Below are positions 32,573 through 40,688 of a DNA stretch of 40,688 nt, in pieces (within the stretch, counting starts at the first letter, position 1; every line of letters starts with the position of its first letter). Location of the stretch: positions 1 through 40,688 of the forward strand of contig CAZZBZ010000025.1 in NCBI GenBank assembly GCA_964653025.1, read 5' to 3'. The notes beneath the pieces are model-generated. The model worked only from the letters and a program-made list of their open reading frames with translations. It did no database searches and had not been told where the DNA came from. This DNA comes from JABWAM01 sp964653025 (GTDB lineage Bacteria > Verrucomicrobiota > Verrucomicrobiia > JABWAM01). The position numbers were made by a program, and so were the translations under genes.

Positions 32573-33673
32573 CTACCCGCCAGCGGACATCACCTCGTCG
32601 AGCGCCTTAAGGAAGATCTCGTTCTCCGCGCGGGTCCCGACCGTGACGCGGATCCAGGCGGGGAGCTTGTACCCACCCATCGGACGGACGATCACCCCGT
32701 GGCGGAGGAGTCCGTCGAAGACCTTCTTCCCGTCGCCGACATGGACGAGAATGAAGTTACCGTGGGAGGAAACGAACTTCCATTTCCGTGCGCGAAACTC
32801 TGCCTGCAGAAAATCCCGCCCCTCGTCGACCGTCCGCACCGTGCGACGGATATGCTCCTCGTCGGCGAGGGCGGCGAGGGCGGCGGCCTGGGCAACGAGG
32901 CTGGCGTTGAACGGCTGGCGAACCTTCTGGAGTGCGGCGGACACGCCCTTGTCGGCAAGGCCGTAACCAATGCGGAGACCGGCAAGGCCTTGCGCCTTTG
33001 AAAAAGTGCGCATCACCACCACGTTCGGCTTCCGTGCGATGAGCCCCGGTGTGTCGAGCGGGTTTTTGAGGAACTCCTGGTAGGCCTCGTCCACCACCAC
33101 GAGCGCGTGGTCCGGTACCGCGTGGAGAAACCTCTCCAATTCCCCCGGGGAGACCGCCGTGCCGGTCGGGTTGTTCGGATTGGCCACAAAGACGAGGCGC
33201 GTCCTCGGGGTGATCGCCTTGAGCATCGCATCGAGATCGTGCCCGTACTCCCGCGCGGGCACCTCGACGACGCGCGCCTGAAAGATCCGCGCTACGATCT
33301 CGTAGATCGCAAAGGCATACTGGGAAATCACCATCTCATCGTCGGGGGAGAGAAAGGCGTGGCCGAGAAACTCGATCACCTCATTCGAGCCGTTGGCAAG
33401 GACCACCTGCTCCATCCCCACCCCGTGCTTCTTCGCGATCGCCTGGCGGAGGAGAAAGCCATTGCCGTCCGGGTAAATATGGACGCCCGCGACCACCTGG
33501 CGCATCGCCTCGATCGCCTTCGGCGATGGACCGAGGGGATTCTCGTTCGAAGCCAGCTTCACGATCCGCGAGGGATCGAGGCCGAGCTCGCGGGCAACGT
33601 CCTCGATGGGACGCCCGGGCTCATAAAACGGAAGGTTCGCCAGGTGAGGGCAGGGAGCGATCACCTCAGTCAT
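32573..33673 (-). CDS. hisC: Histidinol-phosphate aminotransferase
   Basis: A 366-residue PLP-dependent class I/II aminotransferase. Landmarks: KLASNENPLGPSPKAIEAM, the PLP-phosphate region ANGSNEVIEFLGHAFL, FVANPNNPTGTAVSP, VVDEAYQEF with the PLP-binding Asp and Tyr, and RTFSKAQGLAGLRIGYG with the Schiff-base Lys. The C-terminal substrate Arg lies in PAWIRVTVGTRAEN. It converts imidazole acetol phosphate to histidinol phosphate. The ATG at 33673 overlaps the DUF1844 stop (ATGACTGA), so the pair is coupled; the long upstream open frame is antisense-type artefact. No other his genes are present. Confidence 0.93.
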   Translation of the reverse strand: MTEVIAPCPHLANLPFYEPGRPIEDVARELGLDPSRIVKLASNENPLGPSPKAIEAMRQVVAGVHIYPDGNGFLLRQAIAKKHGVGMEQVVLANGSNEVIEFLGHAFLSPDDEMVISQYAFAIYEIVARIFQARVVEVPAREYGHDLDAMLKAITPRTRLVFVANPNNPTGTAVSPGELERFLHAVPDHALVVVDEAYQEFLKNPLDTPGLIARKPNVVVMRTFSKAQGLAGLRIGYGLADKGVSAALQKVRQPFNASLVAQAAALAALADEEHIRRTVRTVDEGRDFLQAEFRARKWKFVSSHGNFILVHVGDGKKVFDGLLRHGVIVRPMGGYKLPAWIRVTVGTRAENEIFLKALDEVMSAGG

Positions 33674-34205
33674 ACTTCTTGGTGAACTTGACCTTGGACT
33701 CCCTCGGCTCGGGAGCCGAAGGTTGGATGCCCGTGGGGCGCGATCCCGCGGGAGCGACCCCGCCGGGTTGCACGCCTGCGGACGGAGGTGGGGACATGGG
33801 GGCACCTTCGTCGCCCCCGAGATCCTCGTCCTCAATCGCCCCGAGGTCTCCGCCGGCCTCCTCGGCGTCCGCGGCCTCGGCAGCCTCAGTTGCCTTGCGG
33901 GCCTTCCCAAACTCGCCCGTCTTGCTTGCCACCTCGGAGAACGCCTTCTGCAGCTGGTAAAGGGTCCCCGAGAGCATCCGTTCCTCCTCCTTGGTGAGGT
34001 TCCCCTTGGTCCGTTTCTGGAGCACGGTCATCATCTCGATGACCATCTCCGACCCGGCGAGATCGGGGGGCCTCTGTCGACCCTGACGATCGGCCATCCC
34101 GCCAAGCATCATCACCGCGTTCTGGGCGAGAAGCTCGATTAACTGGGCAAAAAATCCCGACTCGCGTCGCTGCGCGTCGGCCTGGGGTTTTGGGGTCTCG
34201 CTCAT
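33666..34205 (-). CDS. DUF1844 domain protein
   Basis: A 179-residue protein. Residues about 17-100 match DUF1844: GFFAQLIELLAQNAVMMLGG, then VIEMMTVLQKRTKGNLTKEE and MLSGTLYQLQKAFSEV, a short all-helical domain found in many PVC and delta-type bacteria. The last 80 residues are acidic then proline-rich and end in a basic KVKFTKKYD. Function unknown. Translationally coupled to hisC; the meaning of that pairing is unclear. Confidence 0.8.
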   Translation of the reverse strand: MSETPKPQADAQRRESGFFAQLIELLAQNAVMMLGGMADRQGRQRPPDLAGSEMVIEMMTVLQKRTKGNLTKEEERMLSGTLYQLQKAFSEVASKTGEFGKARKATEAAEAADAEEAGGDLGAIEDEDLGGDEGAPMSPPPSAGVQPGGVAPAGSRPTGIQPSAPEPRESKVKFTKKYD

Positions 34206-34267
34206 GCAAGGTCTACTTTCTTCAAGTTGAGCCCCGCTTCAACTCTATTCTCGGGTCCGCCCCCGAT

Positions 34268-35167
34268 TCAGGACGGCTTCGCGACAAGGCGCTCGGCGTT
34301 TCGAAAACAGATTTTTTCCGCGGCATCGGGCGAAAGGTCCACGGTCTCCAGGAACTTCCAGAGATCCTGGCCGTAGTAGTCGCGCGCGAAGAAGAGGCGG
34401 TCCGCGTAGCGAGCGAGGAACTTCGCCGCGTGCGCGGGGTCGCGCTCCAGGGCATAGCGGGCGGAACCCGCGGAGAGGTCCGCATAAAGGTTCGGATGGC
34501 GGTCAAACATCCCGTAAAGACGTCCCGGTCCAGTGACCGGTCCCTTCGGATAGCCCTCCGAACGCTCATCCGCGTCCGCACTGATCTCGCGCCAGAAACC
34601 TGGCGCATGCCCGATGAAGGTCGTTTCGGGACATGCCTCGAGCGCACGCTCGAGGTTGGCCACCGTTCCCCCGTACCAGAGGGGTTGGTAGACGGACTTC
34701 CCCTCCTTCTTCAACCAGGGCACATCGAGGTGGAGTACAACCGGGAGCTTCAACTCGCCGGCCTTTCGGTAAAGCTCGATGCAACGCGGGTCGTCAAACG
34801 GAAGGCGAAACTTCCATTCCCCGCAGACCTTCACCCCGTGGATTTTCGCAGCGGCTTCGAGCAGCGCGGGCGCGTTACCCACGGCCGGGTGCGGACAGTA
34901 GCCGGCCACGAAACGCTTCGGATGGCGCTCCCGTGCGTCGAGAATCGCGGAAAGAGGAATCCCCGCATGGGTCCCGTCCGCCCGTGCATGACGCGGATCG
35001 AGCACCCGGTGATAATCGCGATGATCTTCGAAAGGCGGAGTCTCCCAGCTCAGGAGCCAGGCGTACTCGATCCCATGGTCGTCCATGTCGGCGATCAGGC
35101 CAAGGTCGTCGCGTCCGTGCCACCAGACATGCTGGTGCGTATCAATGAGTCGGGAAGGCCTTTTCAT
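34268..35167 (-). CDS. Amidohydrolase-2 family metal-dependent hydrolase
   Basis: A 299-residue TIM-barrel hydrolase. The N-terminal IDTHQHVWWHGRDDLG provides the HxH pair; later elements are HGVKVCGEWKFRLPFDD, PVVLHLDVPWL, TTFIGHAPGFWRE with His, and RLFFARDYYGQDLW with the catalytic Asp replacing the usual GSDxP-type motif (ARDYYG). Related enzymes include decarboxylases and lactonases of sugar or aromatic acids. Divergent from pduS across 128 bases, in which no clear promoter is seen. Substrate unknown. Confidence 0.83.
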   Translation of the reverse strand: MKRPSRLIDTHQHVWWHGRDDLGLIADMDDHGIEYAWLLSWETPPFEDHRDYHRVLDPRHARADGTHAGIPLSAILDARERHPKRFVAGYCPHPAVGNAPALLEAAAKIHGVKVCGEWKFRLPFDDPRCIELYRKAGELKLPVVLHLDVPWLKKEGKSVYQPLWYGGTVANLERALEACPETTFIGHAPGFWREISADADERSEGYPKGPVTGPGRLYGMFDRHPNLYADLSAGSARYALERDPAHAAKFLARYADRLFFARDYYGQDLWKFLETVDLSPDAAEKICFRNAERLVAKPS

Positions 35168-35295
35168 CGCAGGCCCTCATCATCAAACGGTCCGCGCCGC
35201 CCGGGCAAGACCAAAGAGCGCATGGTGCTCCGCTCAACCCCAGCTTTCGACTCGATTTTTGCGCGAGGACGCGGCAGGGTTCGCCTTTCTCCTCC

Positions 35296-36615
35296 ATGAA
35301 CCTTATCGAACAAGCTCGGCAGGCCGGCATCGTGGGCGCGGGAGGCGGGGGGTTCCCCGCACACGTCAAGCTCGTAGCCAAGGCCGATACGGTCATCGCC
35401 AACGGTGCCGAATGCGAGCCTCTCCTTCATAAGGACGGAGCCATCATGGAGCGCGCTGCCGAACGCGTCGTCCGCGGTCTTCTCCTCGCCCGCGACGCCA
35501 CGGGTGCAAAACGCGCCGTCGTCGCCGTGAAGGCGAAGAACCAGCACGCGACCGAGGCCGTGCGCCGCGCCTGCGAGGGCACCCCTGCCGAACTCTATCT
35601 CCTCGGTGACTATTATCCCGCCGGCGACGAATACGACCTCGTCTATACGGTGACCGGCCGCCTCATCCCGCCTTCCGGCCTACCCATCCATGTGGGAACG
35701 GTCGTCCAGAATGTCGAGACCCTCGTCAATCTTGCGGCCGCGGCCGAAGGACGTCCCGTGACCCACAAGACGCTCACCCTCGCCGGCGCGGTCCGCCACC
35801 CCGCAACCTTCACCGCCCCGATGGGCACCCCGCTCCGCACGCTCATCGAGGCAGCCGGCGGTGCAACGGACGCAGCCCCCCTTCTTTGTCTCGGCGGCCT
35901 GATGATGGGCCAGCAAACAACCGACCTCGACACCCCCGTGACCAAGACTCTCACCGGCGTGGTCGTGCTGCCAGGGAACCACCCCCTCGCCCTTCGCAAG
36001 CTTCGTCCCGAGGCATCCCAGGCGCGCATCGGGAAGTCGGCTTGCGACCAGTGCCGCTACTGCACGGAGTACTGCCCCCGATTCCTCCTCGGATACGCCG
36101 TCGAGCCGCACCAGGTGATGCGCGGCCTCGGCTTCACCGCCACCGGCAAGGCGCAGTGGAACGAGTGGGCCGCCCTCTGCTGCTCCTGCGGCCTTTGCAC
36201 CCTCTTCGCATGCCCCGAGGCGCTCTACCCAAAGGAGGCCTGCGACGCTGCCAAGGGCGAACTCCGCCGCGGAAACTGGAAATGGAGCGGCCCCGCGGAG
36301 GTGAAGGCCCACCCGATGCGCGAAGGCCGCCGTGTCCCGATCGCCGCGCTCGTCCGTCGAATGCACCTCGGTGCATTCGATCTCCCCGCCCCGCATGACG
36401 ATCGCGCGGTAACCTCCCGCCGTCTCTCCCTGCTTCTCAAGCAACACGCGGGCGCACCCGCGAAGGCCTCCGTCCGCACCGGCCAGAAGGTTGCCGCAGG
36501 CGAACCGATCGCCGCCCCCGAAAAGGGCGCCCTCGGCGCCCTCCTCCACGCTCCCTGCCGCGCGGAGGTCCTCGAGGTGCTGCCCGACCGAATCCTCCTC
36601 CAACGACTGCCATGA
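35296..36615 (+). CDS. PduS-like Fe-S flavoprotein (RnfC-related, microcompartment cobalamin/electron carrier)
   Basis: A 439-residue protein of the RnfC/NuoF-like family closest in layout to PduS. The N-terminal GIVGAGGGGFPAHVKL is the flavin/NADH glycine-rich loop, NGAECEPLLHKD follows as in RnfC, and an SLBB-like part lies around 155-235. Two 4Fe-4S sites are visible: C250, C253, C256, C260 (SACDQCRYCTEYCPRF) and C295, C298, C301, C306 (LCCSCGLCTLFACP). A C-terminal barrel-sandwich segment ends the protein. In Pdu organelles PduS reduces cobalamin and docks to PduT. Its stop overlaps the start of a PduT-like gene (36612-36615). Confidence 0.88.
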   Translation: MNLIEQARQAGIVGAGGGGFPAHVKLVAKADTVIANGAECEPLLHKDGAIMERAAERVVRGLLLARDATGAKRAVVAVKAKNQHATEAVRRACEGTPAELYLLGDYYPAGDEYDLVYTVTGRLIPPSGLPIHVGTVVQNVETLVNLAAAAEGRPVTHKTLTLAGAVRHPATFTAPMGTPLRTLIEAAGGATDAAPLLCLGGLMMGQQTTDLDTPVTKTLTGVVVLPGNHPLALRKLRPEASQARIGKSACDQCRYCTEYCPRFLLGYAVEPHQVMRGLGFTATGKAQWNEWAALCCSCGLCTLFACPEALYPKEACDAAKGELRRGNWKWSGPAEVKAHPMREGRRVPIAALVRRMHLGAFDLPAPHDDRAVTSRRLSLLLKQHAGAPAKASVRTGQKVAAGEPIAAPEKGALGALLHAPCRAEVLEVLPDRILLQRLP

Positions 36616-37163
36616 ACGAAAAATCCCTCGGTCTCGTCGAACTCACGAGCATCGCTGCCGGCTTCCAGTGTGCCGACGCGATGCTCAAGGCCGGGAACAT
36701 CCGCCTCCTTCTTTCCCGATCCATCTGCTCCGGTAAGTTTATGGTCCTCGTCGGCGGGGACGCCGCGGGCACCCAGGCCGCGGTGACCGCCGCCGAGGAG
36801 GCTGCCGCGGGCTGCCTCATCGACCGCTTTGTCATCCCGAACATCCACCCGGACGTGATGGCCGCCATCGGGCGGAGCGACTCCCCGCCGCCGGAGGGAG
36901 CGCTTGGAATTATCGAGGCCTTCAGCATCGCCTCGCTCATCGGGGCCGCCGACGCGGCAGTGAAGGCGGCCGACGTAAAACTCCTCGAAGTCCGCCTTGC
37001 GATGGCGCTCGGGGGCAAGGCCTTCTGCACCCTGACCGGCAGCGTCGGATCCGTGCAGGCCGCCGTGGACGCCGGACGCCGCGTCCTCGAGGAGGCCGGC
37101 ACCCTCGTCAACGCGGTCGTCCTTTCCCGTCCGCACCCCGACGTCTACCGGGAACTGATCTGA
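36612..37163 (+). CDS. PduT-like tandem-BMC shell protein
   Basis: A 183-residue protein of two BMC domains: residues 5 to about 88 (SLGLVELTSIAAGFQCADAM) and about 95-178 (ALGIIEAFSIASLIGAADA). Length and order match PduT, the trimeric shell protein whose pore holds a 4Fe-4S cluster. The cluster-binding cysteine is preserved as Cys39 in SRSICSGKFMVLVGGD, the site equivalent to Cys38 of PduT. It would form an electron channel through a protein shell, partnering with PduS. No hexamer (BMC-H), pentamer (BMC-P) or enzyme gene of a microcompartment lies within the window on either side. Confidence 0.9.
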   Translation: MNEKSLGLVELTSIAAGFQCADAMLKAGNIRLLLSRSICSGKFMVLVGGDAAGTQAAVTAAEEAAAGCLIDRFVIPNIHPDVMAAIGRSDSPPPEGALGIIEAFSIASLIGAADAAVKAADVKLLEVRLAMALGGKAFCTLTGSVGSVQAAVDAGRRVLEEAGTLVNAVVLSRPHPDVYRELI

Positions 37164-37309
37164 GCCGCGGAATCGTGTTCCACGCACCGCGTTTCCTGTT
37201 CCCGGTGGTGCCGTCCTGTTTTTCGTCTGTCTTTCCGTAGCCCGCCCCGCATCTTTCTTTCCCTCTTGGCTACCAGCCATAACCTATCCACTTTCCACCT
37301 CCTTCCCTG

Positions 37310-38035
37310 GTGCTCAAAGCCGACTTTCACACGCACAGCCTCGAGGACCCGTACGACGTCCTCGAACACGATGCCTTCGACCTCGTGGCCCACGCCGCGC
37401 GCCGAGGATACCAGGTCCTGGCCCTGACCCTCCACGGGCGGCTCCACTTCCCCGCCGACCTCCAGGCCTATGCGGCGGAACGTGGCATCCTGATGATCCC
37501 CGGCGCCGAGCTCTTCCTGGACGGACGCGAAGTGCTCCTTCTCGGCGCCACCGAGGAGGAGGTCCGTCCCTTGCGGACCCTCAAGGATCTATGCGCCCTG
37601 AAGAAGCGCCGAGGGGATGCGCTCCTCACGATCGCCCCACACCCGTTCTACGGGCTCAGCCAATGCCTGGGACCCCGGCTCGGTGAGTTCGCGGAGATGA
37701 TCGATGCAATCGAGCTCTGCCACTTCTATACCGCGAAATGGAATCCGAACCGCAAGGCCGGGGAAGCCGCGTGCAAGCTGGCCAAACCGCTGATCGCCTG
37801 CTCGGACACCCATCAACTCAAGTGGATGGGACATCACTACTGCCTCCTCGACGCCGAGCCGACGCGCGAATCCGTCTTCGCGGCCATCCGCGCGGGAAAG
37901 ATCCAGAATGTCACCCGTCCGCTCACGGGCAGGGAGATGCTCGATAAACTCGTCTGGCACCTCCTCAACCACGCCCCGCTAAAAAACCTCCGCCGCCGCG
38001 GCTGGCATCCACTGCCCCGCTCCGAGAAGCGTTGA
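37310..38035 (+). CDS. PHP-domain phosphoesterase
   Basis: A 241-residue protein starting at GTG 37310 (leader VLKADFHTHS). PHP metal-site motifs are present: DFHTHSLEDPYD, LTLHGRLHF, GAELFLDGREV, TIAPHPFYG and ACSDTHQLKWMG. The family includes histidinol-phosphate phosphatases, nucleotidases and polymerase-associated exonucleases; trinuclear metal hydrolysis is expected. It follows pduT by 146 bases of pyrimidine-rich sequence. Which substrate it uses cannot be told; a histidine-biosynthesis role is possible as hisC lies 3.6 kb away, but there is no operon link. Confidence 0.83.
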   Translation: MLKADFHTHSLEDPYDVLEHDAFDLVAHAARRGYQVLALTLHGRLHFPADLQAYAAERGILMIPGAELFLDGREVLLLGATEEEVRPLRTLKDLCALKKRRGDALLTIAPHPFYGLSQCLGPRLGEFAEMIDAIELCHFYTAKWNPNRKAGEAACKLAKPLIACSDTHQLKWMGHHYCLLDAEPTRESVFAAIRAGKIQNVTRPLTGREMLDKLVWHLLNHAPLKNLRRRGWHPLPRSEKR

Positions 38036-38058
38036 CCGAAGGGGATCCGGGAAGCTCT

Positions 38059-38093
38059 CGGTGACCGTTGAACCGCTGAACCCAGCAACCTGC
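38059..38093. repeat. Degenerate heptanucleotide tract between PHP and Trm112 genes
   Basis: CGGTGAC, CGTTGAA, CCGCTGA, ACCCAGC and AACCTGC run consecutively in the 57-base space between the two convergent stop codons. More degenerate than the other heptad tracts. Confidence 0.45.
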
Positions 38094-38353
38094 TACGTTC
38101 CGAACTGCGCCATCGGAAGCGCTTCATCCACGAGCATGATGGGGATGTCGTCGCGGATGGGGTAGAGAAACTTCCCGTCCTTGCGCAGGAGGCCGGCGTC
38201 GATCTTCTCGATCACGGGCTGGCCGCCGCGGTTTTTTACTCTGCCGGCCGCGATCGCGGCATTGATCTTCGTGACGAGCGCGGCGTCCGCAAGCGCCACA
38301 TCCTCCTTCGTCTCGGGGCAGCAGAGAATCTCCAGCAGGTCTTGGGCGATCAT
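38093..38353 (-). CDS. Trm112-like small protein
   Basis: An 86-residue protein. DLLEILCCPETKEDVALAD at the N terminus and FLYPIRDDIPIMLVDEALP at the C terminus match the Trm112 family. Canonical members bind zinc through two CxxC-type pairs and activate methyltransferases or occur near lipopolysaccharide genes. Here only the first cysteine pair region (CC) remains and the second pair is absent (DGKFLYPI), with a 25-residue insert between. Monocistronic, convergent with the PHP gene and divergent from the symporter. Family call is good; zinc binding is doubtful. Confidence 0.82.
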   Translation of the reverse strand: MIAQDLLEILCCPETKEDVALADAALVTKINAAIAAGRVKNRGGQPVIEKIDAGLLRKDGKFLYPIRDDIPIMLVDEALPMAQFGT

Positions 38354-38473
38354 GGAGGCAGCCTATCAGGGCGCCGAAGCGCGGTGCAAGCGATCAGATG
38401 CGCCCCCTCGCCGTGTTTACGGGCGCTTTGCGCTTGCTCACGGCGGTGCGCCCCTTTCTAATCCGCGCCTCCC

Positions 38474-40555
38474 ATGAGCTGGATTGACTGGATGATCGTT
38501 TTGGTTTCCGTAGGAATCGTGGGGGTGGTCGCGATCTTCACGCAACGCTATATGACGAGCGTGGCGGACTTCTGCTCCGCGAGCCGGGTGGCGGGGCGCT
38601 ACGTGATTGCGAACGCGCGCGGGGAGATGGGAATGGCGGTCGTGGGTCTGGTGGCGGGGTTCGAGGTTTTCTATCGGGCGGGGTGGACGATGGGTTGGTG
38701 GAGCTTTATCGCCATTCCGGTCGGGATGGTGATGGTGCTCACGGGGTTCGTGAACTACCGCTACCGCGAGACGCGGGTGATGACGCTTGCGCAGTTTTTT
38801 GAGATCCGTTACAGCCGCGGGTTTCGCCTGCTGACGGGGTTCATGGCGTTCCTCTCCGGGGTCGTAAACTACGGGATTTTTCCAGCGGTGGCGGCGCGTT
38901 TCTTCGTCTATTTCTGCGGCCTGCCGCAGGATCTGCAACTCGGGGGGGTGGCAATCCCGACGTTTGCGGTGATCATGGGGATCTATCTTGCCGTGGCGAT
39001 GGTGGTGACGCTTTCCGGGGGGCAGATCACGATCATGGTGACCGACTGCCTCGAGGGGTTGATGTCGCTGGTACTCTACTTCGTGGTGATCGCAGCGCTG
39101 ATGTGGATGTTCTCGTGGGATGAGGTGTACCAGTCGCTGGCGATGGCGCCGCCGGGGCACTCGAAGATGGACCCTTTCGATACCCGCCAGATCAAGGATT
39201 TCAACCTCTGGTTCGTGCTGATCGGCGTGATCGGGAGCGTATACGGCCACATGTCCTGGCAGGGGGGGCATGCCTTCAACAGCGCGGCGAAGAGCCCGCA
39301 CGAGTCGAAGATGGCGGCGATCGTGGGAAACTGGCGCGGGTTCGGGAAGGGGCTTTTTGTGACGCTGCTTGGGATCGCGGCCTACACCTATCTGACGCAC
39401 CCCGATTTCGCGCAGGGGGCGGCGGCGGTGGGCGATGTGCTCTCGAAGATTGAGAATCCCCAGATTCGGGAGCAGATGCGGATGCCGGTGGCTTTAGGTC
39501 TGCTCCTTCCGGTCGGGGTCAAGGGGGTGGTCTGTGCCTTGTTTGTGCTGGGCCTGATCGCCTGCGACAGCTCCTACATCCACTCGTGGGCGACGATCTT
39601 CGTCCAGGACGTGCTGGTGCCGCTTCGGAAGAAGCCCTTCTCCCAGAAGCAGCACATCTTGCTGCTGCGTTTCGCCGTGATCGGCGTGGCGGTTTTCGGG
39701 TTCATGTTCAGCCTCCTCTACCGGCAGACAGAATACATCCTGATGTTTTTTGCGGTCACGGGAGCAATCTACACGGGGGGGGCGGGGGCGGTGATCATCG
39801 GGGGGTTCTACTGGAAGAAGGGAACCAACGCCGCGGCCTGGACGGCCATGCTCGCGGGTTCGTCGCTCGGGGTCACCGGCATCCTTGTTCAGCAGCCGGT
39901 GATTTGGGGTCAGGCGCCGGCCCTCATGAACTGGGTTGTCGCGAACATCCCTTTCCTCGGCGACGTGGGCGTCGTGCGGGATTTCGCGGCAAATATGCCG
40001 GCGAAGTTCCCGATCAATGGCCAGTGGATGTACCTCATCGCGATGGTCTCCGCGGCGGGGCTCTACGTGATCGTCTCCCTGCTGACCTGCCGCGAGGACT
40101 TCAACATGGACCGGATGCTCCACCGTGGGAAGTACGCCCTTGACCAGAAGGCGGAGGCGGCGCTCCCGCCGGTACTCAAGGGCTGGACCTTCAAGAAGTT
40201 CATGGGAATCGACCACCAGTACTCGATGGGAGACAAGGTGATGTCCTACTCGCTGTTCAGTTGGAAGATGTTCTGGTTGGCGGTGGGGGCGATCATCACC
40301 CTCTGGAACATGGTGGACCGCTGGCCGCTCACGTGGTGGTCCACGTACTGGAGGGTCCACTCGATCTACATTCCGTTCGTCCTCGCGATCCCCACCACGA
40401 TCTGGTTCCTCTGGGGCGGGATTCGCGATATGCGGCTGCTGTTCAAGGACCTCCGTTCGGCACACCGCCACGCGCACGACGATGGGACGGTGGTTGGCCA
40501 TCGCAACCTGGACGAGGTGGAGGCCGAGATGAAACGGGTGCCGAAGGCGAAGTAG
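38474..40555 (+). CDS. Sodium:solute symporter family transporter
   Basis: A 693-residue membrane protein with about thirteen to fifteen hydrophobic segments. The core follows the SSS fold: short first helix (WIDWMIVLVSVGIVGVVAIF), then SVADFCSASRVAGRYVIANA as the helix-break region, ETRVMTLAQFFEIRYSRGFR, and the conserved ITIMVTDCLEGLMSLVLYF. The GLIACDSSYIHSWATIFVQD segment is the sodium-site serine region. The C-terminal 150 residues, with a 60-residue cytoplasmic loop (REDFNMDRMLHRGKYALDQK) and extra helices, exceed the typical 500-550 residues. Large SSS members of this kind are frequent beside sugar-degradation genes in PVC bacteria. Substrate not determinable. Confidence 0.87.
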   Translation: MSWIDWMIVLVSVGIVGVVAIFTQRYMTSVADFCSASRVAGRYVIANARGEMGMAVVGLVAGFEVFYRAGWTMGWWSFIAIPVGMVMVLTGFVNYRYRETRVMTLAQFFEIRYSRGFRLLTGFMAFLSGVVNYGIFPAVAARFFVYFCGLPQDLQLGGVAIPTFAVIMGIYLAVAMVVTLSGGQITIMVTDCLEGLMSLVLYFVVIAALMWMFSWDEVYQSLAMAPPGHSKMDPFDTRQIKDFNLWFVLIGVIGSVYGHMSWQGGHAFNSAAKSPHESKMAAIVGNWRGFGKGLFVTLLGIAAYTYLTHPDFAQGAAAVGDVLSKIENPQIREQMRMPVALGLLLPVGVKGVVCALFVLGLIACDSSYIHSWATIFVQDVLVPLRKKPFSQKQHILLLRFAVIGVAVFGFMFSLLYRQTEYILMFFAVTGAIYTGGAGAVIIGGFYWKKGTNAAAWTAMLAGSSLGVTGILVQQPVIWGQAPALMNWVVANIPFLGDVGVVRDFAANMPAKFPINGQWMYLIAMVSAAGLYVIVSLLTCREDFNMDRMLHRGKYALDQKAEAALPPVLKGWTFKKFMGIDHQYSMGDKVMSYSLFSWKMFWLAVGAIITLWNMVDRWPLTWWSTYWRVHSIYIPFVLAIPTTIWFLWGGIRDMRLLFKDLRSAHRHAHDDGTVVGHRNLDEVEAEMKRVPKAK

Positions 40556-40611
40556 CCGGCGAGACCGGTTTCGGCACGAATGCCTTCGGGCAGGAACCGC
40601 GCTGCTGGAGC

Positions 40612-40688
40612 CTACCAGCGGATGACGGTGGCGCCCCAGGTCAGGCCGGCACCGAAGGCGACAAGGAGGAGGAGGTCGCCCTTTTTGA
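40612..40688 (-). CDS. fabH: 3-oxoacyl-ACP synthase III, C-terminal end only
   Basis: The last 24 residues of a leftward gene that continues past the right edge. The visible end, KGDLLLLVAFGAGLTWGATV then IRW and stop, is the highly conserved C terminus of FabH, which starts fatty acid chains by condensing acetyl-CoA with malonyl-ACP. Identification rests on this short but distinctive segment. The catalytic residues lie outside the window. Confidence 0.8.
   Translation of the reverse strand, partial: KKGDLLLLVAFGAGLTWGATVIRW

Noticed and set aside
33674..33910. 79-residue N-terminal extension of HisC
   Set aside because: It overlaps the DUF1844 gene out of frame, and HisC of normal length starts at 33673.
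35296..37163. A complete bacterial microcompartment operon
   Set aside because: Only the PduS- and PduT-like genes are present; no BMC-H, BMC-P or signature enzyme genes were found on either side within the window.
34268..38035. The amidohydrolase and PHP phosphoesterase as enzymes of the PduS/PduT system
   Set aside because: The amidohydrolase is divergent and the PHP gene is 146 bases away with no coupling; adjacency alone is too weak.
39494..40501. A 335-codon open frame on the minus strand
   Set aside because: Antisense to the symporter; composition (R, H, D, P rich) is that of a shadow frame.

Overview
The window is high-G+C chromosomal DNA that looks like an environmental member of the Verrucomicrobiota (PVC superphylum). 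The clues are two PEP-CTERM proteins with an exosortase, a TIGR03790-family protein (a family tied to exosortase genomes), a very large Gre-factor fusion of the type known in Chlamydiae and relatives, a CE15-type esterase with sugar dehydrogenases, and a PduS/PduT microcompartment pair. No rRNA, tRNA, CRISPR array, phage or transposase was seen.

Layout. 1-2.7 kb: the 3' end of an acyltransferase gene, then a leftward trio (divergent-triad subtilase with PEP-CTERM tail, stand-alone propeptide-like protein, small membrane protein). 2.7-4.4 kb: an alpha/beta hydrolase and an FtsB-like division protein, separated by a large compound palindrome. 4.6-11 kb: rightward APC permease/USP fusion, GYF_2 protein, TIGR03790 protein, TatD DNase, glutamyl-tRNA synthetase. 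11-15.2 kb: a rightward carbohydrate cluster (CE15-like esterase, Gfo/Idh/MocA oxidoreductase, SDR, aldo/keto reductase). 15.3-22.5 kb, leftward: enolase, Gre fusion, GmhB-like phosphatase and HldA heptose kinase (overlapping), TPR lipoprotein, and a 29-residue COX24-domain microprotein.

22.5-28.9 kb holds the most coherent system. A sigma-54 activator with a degenerate receiver diverges across an unusually AT-rich spacer from a tightly coupled five-gene operon: DUF4114 PEP-CTERM protein, membrane-anchored TPR protein, exosortase, small membrane protein, EpsI-like protein. The spacer carries two dyads and a -24/-12 type promoter. The simplest reading is a regulated surface-protein sorting module with its own substrate.

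29-40.7 kb: RecQ, then leftward CarA, HisC and DUF1844 genes and an amidohydrolase; rightward PduS and PduT (no other shell or enzyme genes nearby) and a PHP phosphoesterase; Trm112-like protein; a large sodium/solute symporter; and the 3' end of fabH at the right edge.

Intergenic spaces are short (all under 300 bp) and rich in structured repeats. One class is perfect hairpins with very short loops whose stem sequence varies from site to site. Another is a 25-bp inverted pair enclosing two hairpins, with a half copy elsewhere. A third is tracts of degenerate 7-base units that sit just before start codons. All product names rest on reading motifs by eye; no database search was run.
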